Shown here in pieces: positions 48,901 through 63,000 of a DNA stretch of 64,000 nucleotides. Position 1 is the first letter of the stretch. Each line of letters starts with the position of its first letter. The notes below the pieces were generated by a model. That model searched no databases and had not been told where the DNA came from. It saw nothing but the letters and a program-made list of their open reading frames with translations. A program made the position numbers and the translations under genes. The DNA is taken from the NCBI RefSeq assembly GCF_020882245.1, contig NC_083597.1, positions 28,374,652 to 28,438,651 of the forward strand, written 5' to 3'. This DNA comes from Rhopalosiphum padi (taxonomy: Eukaryota; Arthropoda; Insecta; Hemiptera; Aphididae).

Positions 48901-50355
48901 ACTTTTGTAATTGTAATATTGTAATAATATTCATACTACAAAACTACATATTATTTTATATCATCAATAAAAATATTAAAATAATACTTAAAATCAGTGG
49001 AGTAATTTGGCGGGTGGCAGGGTGGGCATTTGCCCCCCCCTGTTATTAGCGGGCTTGGTCGACTTTCGTATTTTGGATTCAACACAGAGAGGGATATGTT
49101 TTATAAATACTCTAAGTGGTCATACAATAGACGAATAGAATTTATCAAGTGTAATAGTTAATAATATAGTATTGGGTTCACTAGTGACTACAATATAACT
49201 ATAAAATTACCATCTTTCTTAAAGTAATCAAGTCAAAAACACTGATTATCTGTAGGTGATTTCTTGTCTAAAGAAATAATAATAAATTTATTTAAGTAAA
49301 AAATAAAAAAAATGTATAAATACTAAATAAAACAACGTAAATTATAACGACAAATACCAAACACTGCACATACCTTTAGGTTTTGGCTATTTAGCAATTT
49401 AGCTATTATCTATAAATAGGTTGGTACAATTTAATATTGAAAAATTATGGATAATAGTATCTATCATACATATTACATTTAACATCACTTAAACGTTTTA
49501 AATAGGTTATAACTTATATGGTCCAAGTCTAAGTATTTTATATTTATATTTGTTTTATCACCATGATAAACATACCTATTAGCTACTCCCATTAAGACCA
49601 TATCCAGATAAACATATACATAACAATGACAAAATGGTGTATAACTATAAACTATATGTCTAAGTAGTTAACTGACATTCAACTCATTCAAGAACTAAGC
49701 AAACTTTAAAAATAAATTTGGCATAGGTATGGTATATTTTTTTTATTTAAACCAAAACCAAATTTTTTATATATAATTATTGTTGGAAAATATTACCAAC
49801 CCCATAGGCAAACCACCAGTTTTAACATACTATTTTTTTATAACTAGAGTAATAACAGTTTTGAACTGACAAAATTGTACTAAACAAATATTGTAAATTG
49901 TAAGGTAAGCCAAAATCATATTTTAAGTTAAAAATATTTAACATTATAATTGATATATTCAGAATTTAATTCACACACACATCCGATCTGGGTATATTAT
50001 TGCCCTTAACTTAGACAAAATATTAATCATCAACAATAATAATTTATTAGCCCAAATACCTCGTGGACTGAAGATTTGTGAATAGATCTTTCAACATAGT
50101 TATACTTAAAACAAGTTTAAAAAAATAAGGTAGTCGGAGAAAAATTATTGTAAGCAATATACAAGTATATAATATTATAATATCATACTAAAACTGTATA
50201 TTTAATTGTATTATTGTATAATAATATATGAAATATAAATTAAATAAACATAAAACAGTTTAAAAATGCCCAAAAATGTTTTATAAGTGATAATAATTAT
50301 AATAAAACAATAACAATAATAATTTGTTCATAATTTTAAAGTAACCATGGTATGG

Positions 50356-53300
50356 TTATTTTTTAGTAGAAAAACCTTGAGGATACAACGACTGCCATCT
50401 CCATGTATCTTCACACATTTCCTTTAAAGTTCTTTTAGCTTCCCATCCAAGATATGATTTGGCAAATGATGCATCACAATAAGAAGAAGCACAATCACCA
50501 GATCGACGATCAACAATAGCATATTTTACTTTTTGTCCACTAACTTGACTAAACATATCAATTACCTGAACAGAATAATTAACAAACATGATTTAATATA
50601 TGGTTAATTTTTTTTTATAAAATAAAATACAATTATATTTTGTATTTTTTAAAAAACAATAATTTAGGGATAACATAAATCAGAACTTAAAAATTTATGT
50701 ATGACAGGTTTTAAAATAAAATAGATATATAACAGTGTTTTAACTTAACCAACAATTTATTTTTATGAATCTTCTGTTATATTTGAACATAGTGTAACTA
50801 TTATCCCAACTAATATCTTCAATGATAAGTTTCTTTAATCTGTTAAACCTATTCTGTTTATTATTATATAATGTTAGTATTCAAATTATAACAGATTGCT
50901 AAATAATAAATTGTTAAAAAAAATTAAATAATATTTGAAGTTATAAAACTTGATTGTACTTAAACTATTCAAACTTAAATTTTTTTCCCCAATTTATATT
51001 TTCTAAGTTTAAAATGTTCAGAGGTTCTAAAACCCATCCCTAAATAACATGGTATATTTAAATATTTTAAATTCAGGTAATAGCTATACATGATTTGATA
51101 GTATTTCTTTTAAATTAAATATTTATAAGAATCTATTCAAGTTATTATTTTATGTATAAATATTTTTAAATTTTTTTCGGATAATTACAATTCCTTTTTC
51201 TAAAATATATGAAATTCATGTGTTAAAATATAATTTTACAATTAATCAATGACTTTTTTTTATGTTACCAATTCAAAATTTCTTTTAAAATCTGACTTAA
51301 TTCTTTATCTAATTGCATGCTTGAAAAAAATATTACTTGTAATACTGAATATCCATTCCCCGTGCCTAAATTTATGGCTATAGCTCCTTTTTCATCTGCA
51401 TTTTGTAACTTCTGTAATGCACTAACATGACCTTCGGCTAGATCCATAATGTGAAGGTAGTCTCTTACTCCTGTTCCGTCAACAGTATTATAATCATTTC
51501 CAAAAACATTAATACATGGTCGATTTCCAACAGCAACTTGAGCAACATATGGCATTAAATTGTTAGGAATTCCAGTAGGATCTTCTCCCAAAATTCCAGA
51601 AGGATGAGCTCCAACTGGATTAAAATATCGTAAAATAATCACAAACCATTCCTAATAATAAACACACATAGGAGGTAAGTAATGAATATATTATTATGAT
51701 GATTTTAAAATATACTTTATCAGAATTGCATAAGTCTTGTATTATTCCTTCAATATAATATTTTGATTTAGCATATCCATTAAGTAAATTTTGACCAACT
51801 GGATGCGATTCAGTTATTGGTAAAAATTGTGGTTCACCATATACTGTAGACGAGGAGGAAAATACAAGTTTCTTTACATTGTGTTCTTTCATAACCTATC
51901 AATTAATTTTATTAGTGTACATAAAATATTTAATAATTTTACTTAGTGATTACTTATTAATAAAGCAATTATCTATACAAGTTAGTAGTTACACTTCACA
52001 TACTTGAAATAAATTGATTGACCCTGAGACATTGACTCGATAATAAGTCAAAGGAATGATACATGATTCACCAACAGCTTTTAATCCAGCAAAATGAATA
52101 ACACAACAGAAATTATGCTAAAAAAATCAATAAATATAATTTTTTATATTATGTATCAAGTATTAATTAATTATTGTAAATTATTTGACAAAAAATGTAT
52201 ATTATATTTCATATATTCTTAATATCCAACTACTCATCATAAGTATTCACTTATCCACACGATCACAAAATCTTATAAATATAAAATCTTTTCCTTATAA
52301 CACATTGAAGCTAACTACTAGTTTGATAATATCTAATTCTCTTTTAAGAAATAAAGAATATTCCAGATCTTCTTGAAAGTCTTCTTTAGAACCCTCTCTT
52401 ATTCTACTCGCAATCAGAATTCCCCTTTTCTATACCATCACATCACATCCAGTGGCATAAACATAATTTATGTATGGAGGGACAAGGTAAAAAAAAAATT
52501 TGAAACCTAGGTACATACAAATTAAAATAATAAATAATAAACTACTGTAAATGTGTAAAATCCATCCGTGTATTATATTCTTATTTCTTAAAACTTTTTC
52601 TAATGTAGAAAAATATATTAATAGCCGACGGACATGCGGGCATTGTTGTTATCAGTGGTGGTGTCAAATTTTATTCTGCTAATAATCTTATTAAATAAAA
52701 TTAATATACTATGATTACTGATTAGTCATTAGTTTAGCAGTGTACTATTTTTTAAATATGACATAATAAAAATTTACCACAATCCTGGCCATTTTTTATT
52801 TTTGTTTTTTTGTAATGCTCTTACTTTAGGAACACTATTTTATAAAATTTAAAAAAAAAGGTCTATAGGAGGGTTTCCCCCATTGTTTACACCACTGATC
52901 ACATCATATAGCCATGACCAGCTCCTTCACCACATGCTCAGAAACTTTACCCCTGAACCACCTATATTTTTGTATTTATATATTCACTATCTATATTCAT
53001 CTACAGAGGTTTATCTGAGTTTTTATTTAACTGTATCATATTTATTTTCTACATTCTTATTGTGAATATTTTGCTCTTACTACATAAGTTTTAATGAGAA
53101 TTATGTTATGTAAATGTTACAAATAATCATTACATGTATACAACTATAAGCTAAAATTATTTACAAATATATTGTAACATTTATAAATTAATATAATAAA
53201 CCATACAGCTAACCTTATCAAACACTTTGGAGAGAGAATCGTAGTCCAAGAGATCAACGTTATAGAATGTGATAGGCTTACCAACTAATTTTTCCACTTG

Positions 53301-54906
53301 AGATATAGGAACTGGATTTTGTCCTTCATTTCCTTTATTAAAAGTATTTTAAAACACATTTTTTTTTTTTTAGTAAATATTCAAAATAAAACACAACAAA
53401 TTGTTAGTTATTTTTATAAAGAAGTGAATCAGTGTTGGAAAAGTTCACTTAAAAAATTAAACTTGTTCGTGTTAACATTTATTACCTAATGAACATATTC
53501 ATTAGGTTATTTTTTTTAAATTATTTATTAAAAAATGAATTGCCAAATGAAGAAAGACAAATATTTTATGAGAGTATAAATACAAAAAAAAAACATGAAC
53601 TGAAATTATTATTTAAAATATTTTCAATTTTTTCACCTAATTGATAATACAAAAATGTATATAACTGTAAAAGCCTACAATTATCCAAGTGCTCTTCAGA
53701 TATGAATTCTGTTAATAATTTATTTGAAGAAAAAACGAATGATGTTTAATACTATTCATTTAATATACATATCAATACTCATTTTTTTTCAAACACTGAT
53801 TTCAATATAATATACAAGTAAAAAAGCAAGCATAATAAATAATAATACAGTTTAGAAATTAGATTAGATGTAAAGCATGAAAAACAGTTATAATTAACTC
53901 TATTCAGATGCTAACCTGATTGAGGCGTAAATATGTAACTATATAAATATTATGAAATTTTATTGAACAGGTTAATGTAAAGTTTTAAACCATTAAATCT
54001 ACTTTTATTGCATTTAATTTACATTTAAAGTTTAAAAATTATAACTTATATTATGTTAACTGATTTTTTAAATACATAATAATAATAATAATAATTTAAA
54101 ATTTAAATTACCTATTAAATAATCATTTTTTTTTCACAATTAATGTCTTACTATGATTTAAACAATGCAATAAACTAATAACAAACTATAAAAAAGGTAT
54201 CATTATTAAAAAATATAATTCTAATTAACATTTGATAACTAAATAAATAGTATTTATATGAATTAATCTGTATTATTAATAACTGAATAGAATAATAAAT
54301 ACAAATAAATAGTAACAGTGTCGTAAGCTATCAGCCATAATTTGTGTAATCTACATGTAAAGCACTCTGATGCTGTAAAAGATTTACCATAGTTTTTGTG
54401 ATTACCTAATCTAAATCCACAAGTTGATTAATATTATTAGATATTAAATATCAACAATACTTCCCCTATGCTTGAAAGGAAATTGCAAGAAGAATGGTGA
54501 AGTTATACACATTTATCATAGGTTTTAATGTTCGATAAGTTTTTAACAATATAAAAGCAACTTATTATTTTTATTATAAATTAATTAATAGTTTACTTTA
54601 AAAAAATTGAATAAACTATTAGTATGTAGTTTTTGGTAGATCACGTACAACACCAGTGTGGTATACACGTAGACTGCTTATTACACCGTTACCAAAAAAA
54701 TATTTATAGAGGAATGAATACAGTATCTTGTTTAATGGTTTGACACATATTAAATAAACGTAGTATAACATACCTTTACATGCATTTGACAAATTATCTA
54801 AGACCACCACCTCATACCCGGATTCAATTAAAGGTATAATAGTATGGCTACCAACATACCCTGCACCGCCAGTTAACAAAACACATTTGTTTTTGTTATT
54901 ATCCAT
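50356..54906 (-). CDS. GALE: UDP-glucose 4-epimerase (UDP-galactose 4-epimerase)
   Basis: Six minus-strand coding exons: 54774-54906, 53214-53332, 52004-52117, 51716-51895, 51337-51651 and 50356-50565. They join in phase to 356 aa (human GALE is 348). GALE is a cytosolic NAD-dependent enzyme of the Leloir pathway that interconverts UDP-galactose and UDP-glucose, and in animals UDP-GalNAc and UDP-GlcNAc. The NAD motif TGGAGYVGSH is at 12-21, followed by VVVLDNLSNA. CVIHFAGLKAVGES is the Ala/Gly-rich core. SSSSTVYG places the catalytic Ser at 137, and YAKSK gives Tyr163 and Lys167. LRYFNPVGAHPSG, GIPNNLMPYVAQVAVG, VFGNDYNTVDGTGVRDYLHI and NLGTGNGYSVLQ complete the sugar-binding half. The C-terminus WRWQSLYPQGF matches the family. 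All key residues are kept. The start ATG is immediately ahead of the NAD fold. A non-coding exon lies at about 57.36-57.48 kb. Confidence 0.96.
52450..52897. mobile_element. hAT-type MITE with perfect 8-bp duplication (GALE intron 2)
   Basis: The left end cagtggcataaacataa and the right end ttgtttacaccactg are imperfect inverted repeats. The 8-mer atcacatc is duplicated exactly at 52442-52449 and 52898-52905. The 448-bp body is non-coding. It lies between the second and third coding exons of GALE. Confidence 0.87.
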
Positions 54907-54955
54907 TTTGTGAATAATAATTACAACCAGGTGTATTTTTTATCAGCAATGTTCT

Positions 54956-57358
54956 AAAAAAATAAAATGTATTTATAAATTTTTTTATAAAAAAATAATT
55001 AATAAATGTATAAAAGACAAAACCAAATCCCTTTACAGTGGTTTTATTCTATATTCTACCTTAATAATATTGTTATTAATTTGTAAATAATAAATTCAGA
55101 ATCAGAAAATATAGATATATATATATAGAATACAATTAAAAACATATAAATAAAATATTTTAAATGCTATTATACCCACATTATTAAAACTCTCTGCATT
55201 TAAAGTGAGTATACAAATGTATTAACTACAGTTCAAACAAGATATTTAAAATGTAATATAGGTAAATAGTTTTTATTAGCCTATGAAAAGAAAATGTTTT
55301 TCTTTTATCTTTATTTTCTGATTACCATTAAATTTAAAGTTAATATAACTACCTATACACCAATAATTCAACCTGTATTTTAAAAAATAATTTGATAATA
55401 TAATTAAATTAAAAATTGTTAGAAATTAGTTAAAAAAAAAAAATTTAACTCACAATACAGAAACGGAAATTGTGTTTAAATAATGCCAAGTCATTATATT
55501 GAACACAATATAAGTGTATTTGTAATAAACCATAATAGAATATAGATAAGATATTCTTAAACTTCAAGGACATAAATATAATGACGTTAGTGTTTAATCT
55601 TTTGACGGTATACACATATACTTACAATACATCAATACTTACTAATTAGGTAATAAATTGTTTGTTATTTTTAAAATATCTAATATTTATGACCTTTTTT
55701 GACTTTATTTATATTTATACCTGAATTTCTATATAATTAAATTATAAATAAAATACAAAAATTAAAAAAATATATTTTCTTATAACTCATTAATTTTATG
55801 TATCAATATAGGGTGATAAACCAAGGATATTCATCATTGAAGCCTATATTTTCATTAAATTATTTAAATTTATATAACTTAAACAATGTTTGAAATTAAT
55901 GTTAAATTGAGAATCAATCTGTTTTACTGCAAAACGTCATGCAGATAATTTTTATGAGTTACTGAATGAATAATAAAATTAAAAAAATTAATAATAATGG
56001 TTCTATAAAAATATAAAATAGATGTTATATTAAATATAGTATTTATAATAGGTACTCATTTTTATTTTACTTTTATTTATGAAATGCTAATAAATTAATA
56101 TTAATTGTTATGCTTATAATTTTGAAATCATTATAGGCCTATGCATAGACATAACTAGAGCCATTAAATTGAGTAGGATCAAGTTATAGTTAAAATGTTT
56201 ATTTTTTAATCTTTATGCTTGTTTTCAATTCATATTTAATTTAAGGTGGGCTTGAGCAGCTGAAGATAGATTTGTAGAAAGTTATTTATAAGTTTTTTTT
56301 TTGGTGGGGGAATTTCGAAACGTAGCTTTGTAAATAAATAATTTGAATTATGTAACAACAAATCCATTTATGAAACTTTTATTTTGCATTTTTTGACATT
56401 TATCGAATCTATTGAAAAGATCTAAAGGTCACATTTTCTATTTTTAGTTCATTTTCCGGTATTTTTAATTAAATTTCATCAATTAATATCTTTGAAAACC
56501 TATTCAAAAATGTTTCAGGCAAATAGCATTATTAAAGAATAAATCAACTTCAAAATAAAAATTAAAATAAAATTAATTTTTTAATAATTTTTTTTTTTAT
56601 TAAATTAATAAATGTTTATGCAAATAATATACTAATCAATATAAATATAAAAATTCAATTTCGAAAATATTTTAAGTGCATATTTTATTGCAGTTATGTG
56701 ATATTATATGATATTATTATATTTTAAGGTTTTTAGTGCATTAAATTCACAGCCCTTATAATTCTTAAAGCCTAATACATAGGGTTAATTTAATATTAAT
56801 AGGTTAACTTAACCTCAACACGAAGCTATTAAAGTTAGTAGTTATACAGAATATAAATAGTATTTATTACAAAATTAAATTATTCAAAAACTACTTGTTA
56901 AAATGTGATTTAGATACATAAACATTTTCAAGTCATCTGGTTAACAATTTACAGAAACAAATTAGTTGGTATCCCCATAAGACACTGGTATAATAATCTA
57001 AATATTTAAATGTTTAAGAATTTGGTCTCCATAAAAATAATAAATTACAAAAATCAAAATTTAAACAAATTTATTGTTTAAGTTAAAAATGAGGTCGAAC
57101 ATGCTAGTGAATCATCATGAATATGTGTATTAAGAATTTTAATTTTTCTTTTTTTTCCTTTAATTAAACCTAATAAGCTACAACTGTTTATGAATATTGA
57201 AATAAACAAAATAATTTATTTAAAAATGTAAATTCTTTATAAAAATCTAATAATATATATAATTATATAATTATATAGATAATATTTGACAAAATGATAA
57301 TTAATAAGTTTTTAGAAATATGAAGTTATGAAATATAGATATACTCACGAACAATCTC
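54956..57358. other. Presumed first intron of GALE, no other features
   Basis: AT-rich intronic DNA without coding potential. I see no transposon with matched ends. Poly-A/T runs and TA-rich tracts (for example 55113-55126) are the only repeats. Confidence 0.5.
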
Positions 57359-57480
57359 TGAGTGTAACAATGACACAAAATTAGAAGAACGCGTTTTACC
57401 CATAACACCCAAAGACGAAATAATAAATACACGCGTCAATGCGATATGCGTTCAGAGTTGGTCAGAAGTTATGGAAATCA
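57359..57480 (-). promoter_or_regulatory. Probable non-coding first exon and promoter side of GALE
   Basis: On the minus strand a strong donor (GATTGTTC|GTGAGTA) lies at 57358 downward. It is preceded by locally GC-richer sequence with CpGs (acgcgtt, gcgtcaatgcgatatgcg). An acceptor ttttttag ends about 54956, just before the coding exon. Together they suggest a 5'UTR exon starting around 57450-57480 and a first intron of about 2.4 kb. No cDNA evidence is available. Confidence 0.5.
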
Positions 57481-58902
57481 ATTGACCATTTGACCACTAG
57501 TATTTACTATTTTGTAAATACTAAATGGCGGTGAATAATTATGATATTGTGATAGTGATTAGTGAATAGTGAATACTGAAAGCATTGATTAAATATTTAA
57601 GTATCCAGTTAATCAATGCTGGAAGATATTATTCAGATCACTTAACATTATATTGATAATAAATGTTAAAATGTTTTAATAAATATTATAGTTATTTTAA
57701 TAAATGTAATGTTTTTTTTTTAACAAATGTTTATTAATTATGTGTTTAATTTTTATAATAATTAAATTTGTGGATAGCGGTTAATACAAAATATTATATT
57801 TGTTATTTGTTTGATAAGATAACTATTAGATAACATTTTATCAAATATAAAATAGTATAACCAGTTACTATAACCTGATGGCTGGTATGCTGTCACAGTA
57901 TTCAGTACCACGGCTAATAGTACCATAGAAGACAACTTCCAACATCCTAAGATAATCCTTTACACAGTGTCCACGAATATTAGAGGAACAAATTTACAAA
58001 TTAGTAATAATTACACAAATATCTCTAATGTTTATGCCAGCTCTTAGAAAATCATGTTCTAATCTCTCAAATTGAAAAAAAATGTTCTAAATCATAATTA
58101 CTATGCTTGTCAAAAATGTATTTCTAATAAGTGTATCATAAATATCTAAATACTCAAAAAAATATTCTGCTTTGAAATATGAAATAAATAATATGTTATA
58201 ATTTAAAAATACAAAAAATTGATTAACTTTTGATTGAATTTTTTTCAAAAATATTAACAAAGACGTTAATACTTTTTGAGATTATGTCCAATGATATTAG
58301 TATAGGCATTGTAGTATTTGTCGTTGTGAATCGATGTGAATTTGTGATTCTTCAATTTTCATTTTATAGTTTTTAGTATATAGACATATAGTATCGATGT
58401 GATAGGGAATATTATACAAGCACTAGGTACTTTTTGGTTTAAAGTCAACGAAACACATGAGAAATTACATTTTTGTATGGTATTGTCTTATATTAGTTAC
58501 ATTTCTAACCGAATGACCGATTGTCCGATTTCCTTAATTGTCAATATGATGTCTTCGACTGGAGTGGACATGTGGATATTTTTAATGACTACTCTTTGAA
58601 GTTTTGATGACTAAAATTAGTAAATATGGAATTAAGCATTACTGTCCTTAAAAAATTGGATTAATTTTCTATAGGTTGTCTAAATTGTATATATCTATTT
58701 TAAGATGAAATGAAGCATAGACTTATCACTAAAATAAATATTTTTTCATACTATTATAGTATCATAATACACAATTTATATAAAACTTTGTCTCTACGCC
58801 TATCAAAATATATTTAAGTCATACACATAAAAATGAATTAATCAAAATTTCTTTATGAATAATATATAATACTTTATTAATTTATGTATACATAGTTAAC
58901 AG

Positions 58903-59052
58903 CAGGGGCGTGCCTAGGGGGATTTTGGGTGTTCAACCCCCCCCCCCCCCCAAAAAAAAAAAAATTATTAATAAAAGTTATTCATAATATAATATATATG
59001 CGGAAAAATATTGACCCCCCACCCCCGAACAAAATTTCTAGGCATGTCCCTG
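58903..59052. mobile_element. hAT-type MITE with perfect 8-bp duplication
   Basis: The ends caggggcgtgcctaggg and ctaggcatgtccctg are inverted repeats with one mismatch. The 8-mer gttaacag is duplicated exactly at 58895-58902 and 59053-59060. The 150-bp body holds a run of about 14 C followed by about 13 A. Confidence 0.9.
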
Positions 59053-61453
59053 GTTAACAGTTAGTATATATGTTACAAATAAACAGAGTTGTAACCAACC
59101 TATAAAATAAATGTTATTGTTCAAGTATAATAAAATATGAATAAATATCCATAAATAATAATGTAAATATAATGCTATTAAGTATAATGTTAATTTTAAG
59201 AATAAAAAAAATTAGTATATTTAATTATAAAAACAGGACAAAAATATATTTTTGGGTGCTTTATGTACATACATGGTTATAATTATTATCCTCCAACCAG
59301 AAATATTAATCTAATTAGATAAAGTGTACCTATTCTGTAAATATATAACATAAAGAGTAGATTAAATACGATAACAACAAAATTGTCTACGTGTGGTCTC
59401 TTATAAACGTAAATACGTAATAAAATCTTACAATATAAGTCACTACGAGTTTGCCCAAATGAGGTTGGTTGTGGTTTATCAGAGAAAAAACCAAAATATG
59501 ACAGTTTGCCAAAGTATCGTACATAATTTGCGTTTTCCTGGGCATTTCTGAGGTTTACCTAATTTTGATTTTTGTCCGTAACATATATATTATGTAGAAA
59601 AGATATTTTTACAAAATATGACAAAATGTATTAATATGTATTTATAAATCAATCAATCAAAAATAAAATAAAGGAAAAAACTATAAAACCAGTTAATACA
59701 CACTTTTTAATTTCATACTATAGACAATTATATTCCCTGGGATAAGGTAAATTTAGAAGAGAAACTGATTGGGACAAATAATATGTTTTAATTCATTTCC
59801 AATCTATATAATAAATAATGCCGTTAATGAACATCAGAAGAGGCAATATAGTAGTCTTAAATGATTTGTTAGAGGTATGCGGCTGCCCCTGACTAGAAGA
59901 TTTCGTTGAGTTGTTCAATCCATTAGGTCTGATTCATCCGAAATAGGTAAGAACTGAGAACAGAGTAATGGTTTGACATTACAAATAGTAAGCAAATTCT
60001 TGACAACTTGGCAATTTTTAAAGTTTGAGAAAACATTTAAAGAGATATAGATAATCAGATAATCAATGTTTATTTAGAGCCTTATTAGTTTTATCGTTGT
60101 TGTTAATATTTTTAAAAATTTTAATTAGAGATTATGCCTGCACGTGATGGCATCCCGAGTATTATTGTTATTGTGTGAGACACTGGGATTAGACACTAGA
60201 GATTAGAGAAGTCAGAACAGTAAGCAGTATAGGTACAGAACTATAGAAAAAAATAGAAATCCTACATACACTTAATTTTACAGTTTATAATTAGGTACTT
60301 GAATTATTTGAAAGGGTCCGAGTTTGACAGGTGTGTATATTGTGTAATGGTAGAGATTTAAGAAACTCTTTTAATATCGCAAAGAAAAGAAACTTTTCGT
60401 TAAAAATTACGGTATACATATGTAAGCAATTCGAGAATGACGTAAAACGTATGCATACTTTACGGCTATCCACGCAGGAACATTATGGTTGCAGTATAAA
60501 TAAATTCACTGGAGAAAATAATACATGCTATCATATAATCGAATATTGACTATATATTTATAAAAGTTAATTATATCAATAAATTATATACTATTTAATT
60601 CCTGTCATATACGGTCTATACCAACTACCGATTAATAATTATTATAATATAATATGTACATGTAAATTGATAAACATAATGCCATTAAAAATAACAATTA
60701 AACATTAGTTAATACGTTATATATCATATTTATAAATCTTTAATTATTAGATATTATTAAAGATCAAATTTAATTTTTGAATATACTAAATTAGGATTTA
60801 GTTCTAAATAAATTACATTGAATTATTAATAAATGTGTAAACTGCAAATAAATTGAATAATTTACTAAATATATACATATGAATCGTATGATAAGTTCTC
60901 ATAGAATAAAATACAGCGGTAATTCATCAAATATGAGAATAATTAAATCTTGATAACAATTATAGCTAGGTTAATTAAGAGATAAGTGAGGTAAAACGGT
61001 GTAAAAAAATTAAAATTATCTTAATTAATAACTGTGACAACAAATATATAAAAATATTGTATTTGTGTTTAATAAGAACAGCGTAGAATGAAAAATATAA
61101 AATTAAAACTTAGAACATCAGTAATATTAAACAAGTCTGAAATATTAATATGGAGATTAAGCAATAATTAATATGGATTAAAAAAAAGGGTTCTCTTAAG
61201 TTAGTAATAAGAACATTAAACACCTACTTATATATGATAATGAAAATAATAAAGTTTACTATATATAAATTAGAATACACATGTTTTACTGAATATGAAG
61301 TAATGAATTAATTACAAATTAAGAAAAGATCTTATAAAATTATGTTTTATTATAAGTAACTTATCAGTTACTTAACGGAAAAAATCCGATTTAATTAATT
61401 TTTTTTTATGAAAAAAGTTATTAATATAAAATATGTTAATATGTAGTAAAACT

Positions 61454-61690
61454 CAGTAACGTATTTAAAAACTTATTTTTTTTTAAAAATTTATATTTTA
61501 TATATAAATACATTTTATTTAATTTTTTTTTTTGCGTGGGAAGGGGGTGTCATAATTTTAATTTTTAAAATAAATAAATAATTATATTATTGAATATTGA
61601 CATGTTTAAAATTTGAAGTCTTCAAAATATTTTTTTGTATCGATGGTGAAGGTGGCAGGGAGGTGGAAACCCATCATAAATATGCCACTG
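61454..61690. mobile_element. hAT-like MITE with near-perfect duplication
   Basis: The left end cagtaacgtatttaaaa and the inverse of the right end (cagtggcatatttatgatgg) share the CAGTRRCRTATTTA form. The flanking 8-mers gtaaaact (61446-61453) and gtaaaacc (61691-61698) match at 7 of 8. The body is 237 bp and non-coding. Confidence 0.7.
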
Positions 61691-62930
61691 GTAAAACCCA
61701 TTAATTATTTAACTATTTAACTAATGTATAAGCTTTCCTAAAAGGTATTTTCACAAATTTACATAAACAAATAATAATAATTAGTAATTACTCGCTTATA
61801 ATCATGTGGTAAAATTATATACAATCTATAAAAAAAATTTAGAATTGAAGAGCTAATCAATTACAATTTAGAGCCAAAATTACTTAACTGTAGGCCTTTA
61901 TTAATACCTTAAAAATTAAAAAGAAACAATTAGGTACAAGCATTTTTCATCAAATATTCATAATAACATTTTTTTAGACATCTAACATAATATAACTTTT
62001 AAAATACTTATTAATATAAAAATAACCTATTTTTTTTATTTATTCAAAAACTTAGTAATTTTGTAAAAGGTTTTTCATAATTTTTTATTACCGTAATTAA
62101 AAATATCAAAAACAGAAAATTTGTTTTATATAAAAGCATTATTTAAAGTAATTTGTTAAAATGTAATTATTTTGTAATTAAAAATTCATAAAATAATTTT
62201 TAACATGAAAATTAAAAACGAGGTTACTTTTTTTTTACTGAAATTCAAAAAAAATAATAATAGTGTTATCACATGTCATATGAGCAATCGTAGTTCAAAT
62301 GTTGACATTGGATATTCATATTCAAATCGCATTATAACGATTTTTTTCTACAATAAATCGTACAAAAATTGTAAATACAATATATTTAGCAATATTGATC
62401 ATTGACTATTACTCTGCAAAAAAATATTAAACGTAAGAACTCGAAAATTTTAGTATCGCTTAATTTATTTTTTCCTATACACAATTTAAAAATATTTAGA
62501 TAAATTATAAACTATTAAATATTTATTGGTGTTTACTATTTAGCATTTTTGTTTTTTACATTTTTTTTCTTAATTTAATAAAAATATTATGCTCAGTCTC
62601 AAAATTTGTAATTATATAGAACATAGATATCTTAACGATTGTTTTTATTGTGTAGGTATAATATAGAAATTACAATAAATGTTTAACATTTTTTACTATG
62701 AATCATGATGAATGAAAAAGCAAATAGACAATACATTTATTTTCAATATTATGAAATTTCCCAGTGGTTTCAAACTACCAACTTCAAGAGAGCGGAAATA
62801 ATAATCTTTACTTGAAGTAAAAGGGTGGAGATTACGAATCACCACATGTAATAAAGTTTGATTGTTTATAAATCAAAATAACTATTACAGTAGACTCTAT
62901 ATAGAACTATATATATAGTACTACTGAGTA

Positions 62931-63000
62931 GAGTTTCAATAGTCCGGATGAATTCAGACCGAGTGTCGTCCGGATTACCGGAGGTTTTCCAAGGGTAACT
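62931..63000. mobile_element. Single end of a pogo-like element
   Basis: gtagagtttcaatagtccgg and the following 'gtccggattaccggaggttttcc' match the inverted right end of the element at 34292-34796. The other end is not clear. A nearby tract at 62888-62930 (cagtagactctatatagaac) may be a rearranged second terminus. Confidence 0.5.

Larger units (their letters stand above)
42532..50355. other. Intergenic region between GALE and HSDL2-like
   Basis: About 7.8 kb with no supported gene. The composite repeat at 44558-46012 is listed separately. A locally GC-richer patch at 46910-46990 contains ccggccgac and a donor-like gataG|GTAAGT on the plus strand. It could be a transcript start or the 5' exon of a gene not otherwise visible, or chance. 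Another GC-richer patch is at 44190-44340. Lone hAT-like ends appear near 48235 (agtggcgtagcgagag) and 48996 (cagtggagtaatttggcggg). Confidence 0.55.

Noticed and set aside
48671..48934. Minus-strand 87-codon frame
   Set aside because: Hydrophobic AT-driven composition, no splice partners, no motif.
52883..53065. Plus-strand frame in GALE intron 2
   Set aside because: Overlaps the end of a hAT MITE and low-complexity intron; no motif.
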